Below are positions 54,186 to 61,342 of a stretch of DNA of 64,000 bases, one piece after another. Origin of the DNA: Dyadobacter sp. CECT 9275 (GTDB lineage Bacteria > Bacteroidota > Bacteroidia > Cytophagales > Spirosomataceae); assembly GCF_907164905.1 (NCBI RefSeq), contig NZ_CAJRAF010000001.1, forward strand, positions 1,399,001-1,463,000, written 5' to 3'. A model generated the notes under the pieces. That model was not told the origin of the DNA and searched no databases. It saw only the letters and a program-made list of their open reading frames with translations. Position 1 is the stretch's first letter. Every line of letters starts with the position of its first letter. The position numbers and the translations under genes are program-made.

Positions 54186-54220
54186 AAAACCTTTGGAATA
54201 CTATTTCCCGAGGTTTTTTT
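54186..54220 (+). terminator. terminator of the polyprenyl synthase gene
   Basis: AAAACCTTTGGAA (54186-54198) pairs with TTCCCGAGGTTTT (54205-54217) with two mismatches, followed by a T-run. Confidence 0.65.
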
Positions 54221-54303
54221 ATGAAAATATTGTTTTGACTAATTGTTTAGTTATTTTTGACTAAAATATTAGTTGTGTAAAAAAATTATTGATTCCCCTG
54301 GTT

Positions 54304-55680
54304 ATGAGACTATTGCTGCTTTTTGCTTTTGTTTTAGCCGTGCATTATGCAAGTGCGCAGCCGAAGGTTCTCAGAATAGATGCGCTTGGCAGGACTGAAT
54401 ACGATCAGATCCTGACGCGCTATTCGGATGATGTCAATAACCGGACCGACGGACTTCAGCTGAGAATCCGGATGGACAGTGCCGTAACGATGGCTTTTGG
54501 TGGTAAAAAGGAACTGGGGTATACCCTATTCCTCCAATGCCTGGTGAACGCTCAAGGTAAGGCCGACTATGTATTTTTTAACCTGGCTGCAGTTGGGAGG
54601 TACAATCATGACTCGCTTGAGGCGGAATTGAAATCAGCGGTGATGTCCAGAATGGCGTCATTCAAAGCCCGGGAGCTGGGGAAATACTGCATGTACAACT
54701 TTTCATTTATGGGAGGACGCCAGAAGGCTGCACCCCGAAAGGTGCCCAAAGGAGACAGTGCATTATCTGAAATAAAACAGTTACTTACGAGCCGGGATAC
54801 TATAAGGATAAAGAAACTCTTTCTTCACGAGCTCAGCCTGACCGCCGTGCCAGATGCGATCTACCGGTTTCCCAATCTGGAGGAACTATACCTGGAAAAG
54901 AACCAGATTACTTCCGTTGCCATAGATATTAGAAGGCTTCCCAAATTATCAATTCTGAATCTGGGAAGTAATAAAATTACCAATGATAGCTTGCATCTCT
55001 CAAGAAACAAATGCCTGCACGTACTAAATCTGAATGAAAATTCTTTCACGGATATCCCCGTTGCTGTAAAAAACTGCCGAAAACTTAGCAGTCTTTGGCT
55101 GGCAGGTAATAATATGTCGGCGTTATCCGGGGTAAGTTTTAAGCGGGTCAGGAAATTACGTGACCTCAATTTATACAAGACGCAGATTGGCCAGGTACCT
55201 GCCGGTATTAAAAAAATGAGGAAACTGGAAATACTGGACCTGTATCATAACAAACTTACCGAAATTCCTAAGAGTGTAACCAAGCTGAAAAAGCTGACCC
55301 ACCTGGCCGTGGCGCATAACCAGCTGAAGGAATTACCAGAAAAATTATATAAACTCAAACAACTTCATACGGTGTATGCCCATCATAACTGGCTGAGTTA
55401 CCTTCCCGAGAAAATCGACAGGCTTAAGGAAATGAGGATTCTGGATTTAGGTTATAACTGGTTTACTAATTTTCCTGTTCAGGTTACGGCGTTTGAAAAT
55501 CTGACCGAACTGGATATGTCGTCCAATAATTTTACGGAGTTTCCCGCGCAGCTGTTGGAACTGAAGCACCTGGAAAAGTTATATCTCCGCGGCAACCCAT
55601 TTATCGGGAATGATGCGGAGACCAAGTATGCCAGCCAGTTGGGAAGTCTGAAAGGGAAGAATATTGAAGTTTTTTATTGA
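54304..55680 (+). CDS. secreted leucine-rich-repeat protein
   Basis: The product is 458 aa from the ATG at 54304, which starts a signal peptide (MRLLLLFAFVLAVHYASAQ). Residues ~20-155 form a unique domain (TLFLQCLVNAQGKADYVFFN), weakly resembling TonB C-terminal-like domains. From ~165 to the end there are about a dozen leucine-rich repeats of ~23 residues (LEELYLEKNQITSVAID, LEILDLYHNKLTEIPKSVTK, LTELDMSSNNFTEFPAQLLE). LRRs mediate protein binding; partner unknown. It lies tail to tail with the DUF5916 gene, four bases apart. Confidence 0.85.
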   Translation: MRLLLLFAFVLAVHYASAQPKVLRIDALGRTEYDQILTRYSDDVNNRTDGLQLRIRMDSAVTMAFGGKKELGYTLFLQCLVNAQGKADYVFFNLAAVGRYNHDSLEAELKSAVMSRMASFKARELGKYCMYNFSFMGGRQKAAPRKVPKGDSALSEIKQLLTSRDTIRIKKLFLHELSLTAVPDAIYRFPNLEELYLEKNQITSVAIDIRRLPKLSILNLGSNKITNDSLHLSRNKCLHVLNLNENSFTDIPVAVKNCRKLSSLWLAGNNMSALSGVSFKRVRKLRDLNLYKTQIGQVPAGIKKMRKLEILDLYHNKLTEIPKSVTKLKKLTHLAVAHNQLKELPEKLYKLKQLHTVYAHHNWLSYLPEKIDRLKEMRILDLGYNWFTNFPVQVTAFENLTELDMSSNNFTEFPAQLLELKHLEKLYLRGNPFIGNDAETKYASQLGSLKGKNIEVFY

Positions 55681-55684
55681 TCCC

Positions 55685-57859
55685 TTAAAGATTCCACCAA
55701 TAAGTTAATTTGAGTACGATGGCCCGGGTCTTTACCCTGAAATTATCCGGCAGATAGTTGTCGGTATAAACAATAAACAAGTCGGAAGCCGGGCGGTACC
55801 TCCACTGCAGGCGAGAGTTGAGGTTAATGTTATCGGCTTGTTTGTTGTACTGCATGAAAGTCGTGAAAAACAGACTGTTTGTAAAGGTTACGTCCACACG
55901 AGGGCCAACGAGCCAAAGCTCAGTGCGGTTCCAGGGGGTGGGGAGTTTAAGGTTGTTGTAATTCCCTGCAAGCGCGATGGCTACGTAAGGCTGAAAGCGA
56001 TATCCCAGTTCCGTACGGAGTGTTGTTTTGGTTCCGTTTTCATACCAGCCACCGTGGCTTCCGGCAAGGGTGTAGGTAAATCTCTTCTGAGGGCCCGAAA
56101 CAATTTCAATTCCTGCGGTTTTCCAGTTGTGAATGGTGCCCGCATCCAGTTTGCTGCCTCCCAGGTTGGTAGGGTCAAAAGGCTGCAACAGGCGGATATA
56201 GTTACTGGACACATAAGGTATTATTGTAGCCCGGCTTATGAAATTGATATTATAGGAAAGAATAAATTCCTTATCGCTCACCGAAAACCCTTTGTCCCAG
56301 TAAATGTTGGTCACAAACTTGGGCCCATGGCTGATAACTTTCGGAGATTTTACAAACCAGAGATATCCAATATTCGGGCTGATCTTGTAGTAGCCCATCC
56401 TTGTGGCATTGGGGACATACCCCACTTCCGCATTGTAGTTTTTTCCCACGTACTCATGCTGCCATTGCCAGAAGAAATTGGCTTTATTGAATTTCAGGTC
56501 CGCAGCATGGACGAAATCATCGGAAGATTTCCCCGGGGTGAATGACTTTAGGAACATGACTTTACCCGTCCATAAATTTTTTGCGCTGGCCAGGTTAAAT
56601 TCCGCACCTATGTTACGGTTGTAGCGGTTGGTAGTACCATACTTTTCCTGCGAATAGTTGAGCGCATCTTTATTTACAAACATAAACCGCACATTGGAGC
56701 GGGCCAGTACCTGGCGCTGCAGGGCAAAAACTGCATAATTGTTTTTGGGAGTAATGCTGTCGGGCGATGCCGTCTGAACATCCAGCACACCAATACGCCA
56801 GTTTTTATCCAGTTTTCCGCTCATACGTGCCCCAAACTGAATGGGGGTTCCGAGACCTATCCTTCTCGAAAAAAAAGGCCGGAGGTTAGCATATCCGAAA
56901 TTGGCGAACAAGTCAGCGTTTTCGAGGAAAAACTGCCGCCTTTCAGGGAAAAACAATTCAAACCGGTCGAGGTTGGTTTGCTGCACGTCCACATCCACCT
57001 GCGAAAAATCCGGGTTAACGGTGAGGTCCAGGTTCAGGGAAGGAGTGAGGCCTATCTTGACATCTCCACCGATATTGTTTTTATACTTCGGGGGCGAGTC
57101 TGTCTGGTAATTTTTGGTCATCCGGGTCGCAGCGTAAGGAATAACCGAAATGTTGGCACCAGGGTTTGGCGGAGGTACATCCCACACCAGCACACCTGTG
57201 TAGGCCAGCGATGCAGAGGGGAATTGCCGGGGTACCGGGGCCCAGGCAGATTTCTCGGATACGGTCAGGTCCTGCCTGCTGAAATTAATTCCCCACTCGG
57301 TAATGCCGGGTTTGTAACGGATACTCTTAAAGGGAATGGCCGCTTCCCAAACCCATTTGTCATCATCGTTTTTTACCGAAGTTAGCCATTTGTTATCCCA
57401 GCTCAGATCCACCGTCCCGCCGTCGCCCATTTGTCCGTCCCAGGGAGCACCAGCCGCATTGGCACCAAACGAAAAACCATTGGTTTTGTCGTGAAAGGTA
57501 TCCATGAACAAGAGGAAGTTGTCGTTTTTTCCAAAAGTAAAATCCCGCTTCAGAGATTCCACGATGATGGTTCCTTTGATAGGTTTGTAATTGACAACCA
57601 GGATATAGATATTATGTTTGTCGTAGGCCATTTTTACCTCCGTCCGGCATTTTGCAAAGCTGGTATCCATCGGGGTAATCATGAAGAAATCAGTTGCTGT
57701 TTCCGTATCGTTCCAGGCCGCGTCATTGGCTAGGCCGTCTATTTTGATGGCCGATGTTGACGGGCGGATATGATATTTGTAATTTTCGTTAGGTTTTTGT
57801 GCAAAAGTTTTTGTGAGTACAAAAAGTAAAGCAAGGATAATCCGCAGGTTACGTAACAC
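55685..57859 (-). CDS. DUF5916 protein with N-terminal CBM9-like domain
   Basis: The product is 724 aa. After a signal peptide (IILALLFVLTKTFAQ) comes a CBM9-like carbohydrate-binding domain (PSTSAIKIDGLANDAAWNDT ... FLLFMDTFHDKTNGFSFG, residues ~30-200). The long DUF5916 region then shows a beta-barrel-like pattern (VNPDFSQVDVDVQQTNLDRF ... LFFPERRQFFLENADLFANF). This arrangement is widespread in Bacteroidota and is thought to be an outer-membrane protein. No role is established. Confidence 0.88.
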   Translation of the reverse strand: MLRNLRIILALLFVLTKTFAQKPNENYKYHIRPSTSAIKIDGLANDAAWNDTETATDFFMITPMDTSFAKCRTEVKMAYDKHNIYILVVNYKPIKGTIIVESLKRDFTFGKNDNFLLFMDTFHDKTNGFSFGANAAGAPWDGQMGDGGTVDLSWDNKWLTSVKNDDDKWVWEAAIPFKSIRYKPGITEWGINFSRQDLTVSEKSAWAPVPRQFPSASLAYTGVLVWDVPPPNPGANISVIPYAATRMTKNYQTDSPPKYKNNIGGDVKIGLTPSLNLDLTVNPDFSQVDVDVQQTNLDRFELFFPERRQFFLENADLFANFGYANLRPFFSRRIGLGTPIQFGARMSGKLDKNWRIGVLDVQTASPDSITPKNNYAVFALQRQVLARSNVRFMFVNKDALNYSQEKYGTTNRYNRNIGAEFNLASAKNLWTGKVMFLKSFTPGKSSDDFVHAADLKFNKANFFWQWQHEYVGKNYNAEVGYVPNATRMGYYKISPNIGYLWFVKSPKVISHGPKFVTNIYWDKGFSVSDKEFILSYNINFISRATIIPYVSSNYIRLLQPFDPTNLGGSKLDAGTIHNWKTAGIEIVSGPQKRFTYTLAGSHGGWYENGTKTTLRTELGYRFQPYVAIALAGNYNNLKLPTPWNRTELWLVGPRVDVTFTNSLFFTTFMQYNKQADNINLNSRLQWRYRPASDLFIVYTDNYLPDNFRVKTRAIVLKLTYWWNL

Positions 57860-57894
57860 TTTTTAAAATGTGGGATTTAGGATAGAGTAAAAAA

Positions 57895-58194
57895 TCACGA
57901 TCTGAACCATTTAACATCGGCATAAAAGGTACCAAAGGGGATAAGCGAAGCTACGAAGGCCAGCAGGGACTTTTTGATAGACCATTGCCTTTCTATCGCA
58001 ACCTGTATGAGCAGCAGAACGTACAAAATAAACAGGACACCATGCGCCATGCCTATCATTCGGACAGGCTGCGGCATTCCGGCAAGATATTTGAGGGGCA
58101 TGGCTATACCTAAAAGGATGAGGTAGGACATACCCTCAAGAAAAGCGATGATTCGGAGCCTGCCCAGGGCTGACTTTACTAGATCGGTGATCAT
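57895..58194 (-). CDS. DUF3817 small membrane protein
   Basis: The product is 99 aa with three or four transmembrane helices. The conserved pattern of the family is visible: RLRIIAFLEGMSYLILLGIA, MPLKYLAGMPQPVRMIGMAH, GVLFILYVLL, and FGTFYADVKWF at the end. Function unknown. It lies 35 bases upstream of the DUF5916 gene on the same strand and may be co-transcribed. Confidence 0.88.
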   Translation of the reverse strand: MITDLVKSALGRLRIIAFLEGMSYLILLGIAMPLKYLAGMPQPVRMIGMAHGVLFILYVLLLIQVAIERQWSIKKSLLAFVASLIPFGTFYADVKWFRS

Positions 58195-58495
58195 GAATGT
58201 ATTTTGAAAATATACTGATATTGGGACAAAGATACGAGCCGTTATCGTTAACGCCTTGGATTTTGAAGCTGATTTTAGAAAAATGTCAGCCCGGAAACGT
58301 CTTATTTTGAATATATGAAAGATAGTATTGGTTTAATTCAGGATAGGGATATGCATCTTGAATGGATTTTAGAAAATGTATTGTAATTCTTTGGCTCGTA
58401 TTGAGTTTAATGAAATTTTATTTTGATTTTTAGTACCACATTACACGTCGGGTATCCCGATTATTTATTATTTGCAAACCTTAATCACTGCATCA
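58195..58495. other. intergenic region upstream of a TonB receptor gene
   Basis: 300 bases between divergent genes, A+T-rich in the right half. No RNA motif, repeat or gene is recognisable. Confidence 0.35.
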
Positions 58496-61090
58496 ATGAC
58501 AAAATTGATTTACTCCTTACTATTTATTTTAACCATTGGGGCCGCTCATGCGCAAACCTTCAAGGTGAGCGGTAAAGTTACAGACGAAAGCGGACAGCCC
58601 CTGATAGGCGCGGCGGTGCTGGAAAAGGGGACCAACAATGGCACTGTTACTGATGCAGATGGCCGGTATCAGTTAACGGTGGGTTATGTAAATGCCATTT
58701 TAACGGTTTCTTATGTCGGATACAATAATGTGGAAAGAGGAATTAACGGCCAGGGAACACAGAATTTTTCTCTTGAGGATGCCACTGTACTCAGCCAGGT
58801 AACCGTTGTTGGTTCCCGAAACATGAACAGGTCTGCTACCGACACGCCAGTTCCGGTGGATGTAATTGATATCAGGGAAATTACCACCAAACAGGGGCAG
58901 TTGGATGTGAACCAGCTGCTGCAGTTTGCAGCGCCTTCGTTTAATTCCAACAGGCAGTCGGGTTCGGATGGGTCCGACCACGTGGATCCTGCATCTCTGC
59001 GAGGCCTCGGGCCGGACCAGACCTTGGTGCTGATCAACGGGAAACGCAGGCACCAGTCGGCTCTGGTGAATCTTTTTGGTACCAGAGGGCGGGGAAATAC
59101 AGGAACGGACCTCAATGCAATACCTGCAGCTGCTATCCAGCGCATTGAGATACTGAGGGACGGAGCAGCCGCGCAATACGGATCGGATGCCATTGCGGGA
59201 GTGATCAACATCGTTTTGAAAGAATCCGTAAATGAACTGACCGCCAATGTGAATGCGGGTATATTTCAGGCCAAATACCGGTTTGATAATAAAACTTTTG
59301 ACGGGCTTAACTACAACGCCAATATTAACTATGGCGTAGCGATCGCCAAAAAGGGTTTTATTAACGTGACTGCCGATTATAATTTCAGGGATTATACCAA
59401 CAGGGCTAATACTGTTCCTGAGGCAGATCTGGCCAGAAGGCATTTCGGAGACCCTCGCATTAAAAATGCCGCATTGTATTACAACGCCAAAATACCCCTG
59501 GGGAAAAATATTCAGGTGTACAGCTTCGGAGGACTGAATAACCGCAAGGGTGACGCCTATGCCTGGACGAGGTTTGCGGACGATGACCGGAACATTCCGT
59601 CCGTATATCCGGATGGTTTTGATCCCATCATTTCAAGCAAGATAGACGACCGGGCTGTTACCGGGGGTATCCGCGGAGTTTGGGGAAAATGGGATATAGA
59701 TCTGAGCCATACCTATGGTTTTAATAAGTTTCATTTTCTGGTATCCAATTCGCTGAACCGTTCTTTGGGTGAGCTGTCGCAGCGGTCTTTTGATGCGGGT
59801 GGTTTTCAGCTGGCGCAAAATGTCACAAACCTGAATTTTACCAGGTACTATAAAGGATTTCTCAATGGACTGAATGTAGCGTTTGGAGGAGAGTACCGGA
59901 CGGAAAAATACAAGATTTTTGCCGGGGAACGTCCGTCCTATTATAATTACGATCCTGACTACCCAGGAGGCTCGCAAGGTTTTCCTGGTTTCAGTCCAAC
60001 TGATGTGATCAGCAAGAACCGCTCCAATGTTGGGGCCTACCTGGACCTGGAAGCTGACCTTACCAAAAAGTTACTGGTGGATATCGCGGGCCGTTATGAG
60101 AATTACAGTGATTTCGGTAATACAGTCAACGGTAAAGTTGCCCTGCGATATAAAATTCTGGATGAATTGTCGCTGAGGGCCGCAGTGAGTACCGGTTTTC
60201 GTGCTCCCTCTCTCGCCCAGAAATATTTTAACTCCACTTTCACCAACTTTGTAAACGGTGAAGCGGTGGAAGTACTGCTGGCGAATAATGAAAGCAAGGT
60301 TACGCAAGCCCTTGGTATCCCTAAGCTTCGGCAGGAGACGTCCCAGAACGCAAGTGCCGGATTTACCTATTCACCTTCGGGCCGTCTCTCCGTAACTGTG
60401 GATGGCTATTACGTCAAGGTGAAAGACCGCGTGGTACTGACGGGGCAATTCAGTAACGACGATGAGGAGATAGGACAGTTACTGACCGATTTGCGCGTAG
60501 GGCAGGCCCAGTTTTTTACCAATGCGCTTTCTTACACTACTACCAAAGGCCTGGATGTGATTGTTGCACACAATACACCCCTGGGTCCCGGAAGGCTGAG
60601 TACGACACTGGCTGCCAATTTCAACTGGATGGAGCTTGGGCCGATCAACACCACACCTTTGCTGGCCGGAAAGGAAGGAACCTATTTCAGTGAGCGGGAA
60701 AGGTACTTTGTAATGGCTTCTGCGCCACCTTCCAAAATCAACCTCACCTTTGATTATTCTCTCAAGAAGCTAAGTTTTATGCTGCGGTTTGTCCGGTTTG
60801 GAGAAATAAAACTCATTAACTGGAACTATGGAGGAACCGATGAAGCTACCAATGCGCCATATACGGCTGCGCAATACACGGACGTCTATAAACCCAAAGT
60901 GCAGACGGACCTGACTATTAATTACAAAATCAGTAAAAATTTATCAGTTTCTGTCGGAGGAAGCAACATTTTGAATGTTTATCCCGACATGTCATCACCT
61001 GCTCTTACCGAAGGCGGGGGAAGCTGGGATTCCGTACAAATGGGAAATAACGGTGCATTCTTCTTTACAAGGATTGGTTTAAAATTCTAG
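58496..61090 (+). CDS. TonB-dependent outer-membrane receptor
   Basis: The product is 864 aa from the ATG at 58496; an upstream TTG at 58472 would precede the signal peptide (LIYSLLFILTIGAAHAQ). A CarboxypepD-like domain follows (KVSGKVTDESGQPLIGAAVL), then the plug (TPVPVDVIDIREITTKQGQL; DQTLVLINGKRRHQSALVNL; AAQYGSDAIAGVINIVLKES) and the barrel, ending ITFFTRIGLKF-like with a terminal Phe. The RRHxSALVN motif and the barrel blocks resemble receptors for iron siderophores or other small ligands. No SusD follows, so it is not a SusC-type glycan importer. It is monocistronic. Confidence 0.9.
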   Translation: MTKLIYSLLFILTIGAAHAQTFKVSGKVTDESGQPLIGAAVLEKGTNNGTVTDADGRYQLTVGYVNAILTVSYVGYNNVERGINGQGTQNFSLEDATVLSQVTVVGSRNMNRSATDTPVPVDVIDIREITTKQGQLDVNQLLQFAAPSFNSNRQSGSDGSDHVDPASLRGLGPDQTLVLINGKRRHQSALVNLFGTRGRGNTGTDLNAIPAAAIQRIEILRDGAAAQYGSDAIAGVINIVLKESVNELTANVNAGIFQAKYRFDNKTFDGLNYNANINYGVAIAKKGFINVTADYNFRDYTNRANTVPEADLARRHFGDPRIKNAALYYNAKIPLGKNIQVYSFGGLNNRKGDAYAWTRFADDDRNIPSVYPDGFDPIISSKIDDRAVTGGIRGVWGKWDIDLSHTYGFNKFHFLVSNSLNRSLGELSQRSFDAGGFQLAQNVTNLNFTRYYKGFLNGLNVAFGGEYRTEKYKIFAGERPSYYNYDPDYPGGSQGFPGFSPTDVISKNRSNVGAYLDLEADLTKKLLVDIAGRYENYSDFGNTVNGKVALRYKILDELSLRAAVSTGFRAPSLAQKYFNSTFTNFVNGEAVEVLLANNESKVTQALGIPKLRQETSQNASAGFTYSPSGRLSVTVDGYYVKVKDRVVLTGQFSNDDEEIGQLLTDLRVGQAQFFTNALSYTTTKGLDVIVAHNTPLGPGRLSTTLAANFNWMELGPINTTPLLAGKEGTYFSERERYFVMASAPPSKINLTFDYSLKKLSFMLRFVRFGEIKLINWNYGGTDEATNAPYTAAQYTDVYKPKVQTDLTINYKISKNLSVSVGGSNILNVYPDMSSPALTEGGGSWDSVQMGNNGAFFFTRIGLKF

Positions 61091-61284
61091 TGCCTGGATT
61101 ACTTCATATCTTTTGCAAAATGTCACTGTGAGACTGTAAGTATACGAAGTAATCCATCACGGATCCAAGCCGAATTTTGATGTATCAGGTTATTATTTTT
61201 TAATTTTTTTAAGAAAGATAGATTTAATATATTCTTAAACGATAAACCTTTCACGATTAATTAAAAATTATATTTAAAAGAATT

Positions 61285-61292
61285 TATATTTG
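61285..61292 (+). promoter_or_regulatory. candidate -7 box for the last SusC-type gene
   Basis: TATATTTG matches TAnnTTTG exactly, 51 bases before the ATG at 61343. No clear TTTG lies at the -33 distance. Confidence 0.4.
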
Positions 61293-61342
61293 GTACCAAT
61301 TCGAACATTTCAAACCCTTTATTATTCCTAATCTTAGACAAC

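Noticed and set aside
58700..59443. 247-aa minus-strand frame inside a TonB receptor
   Set aside because: It is antisense to the conserved plug domain and its sequence is that of a shadow frame.
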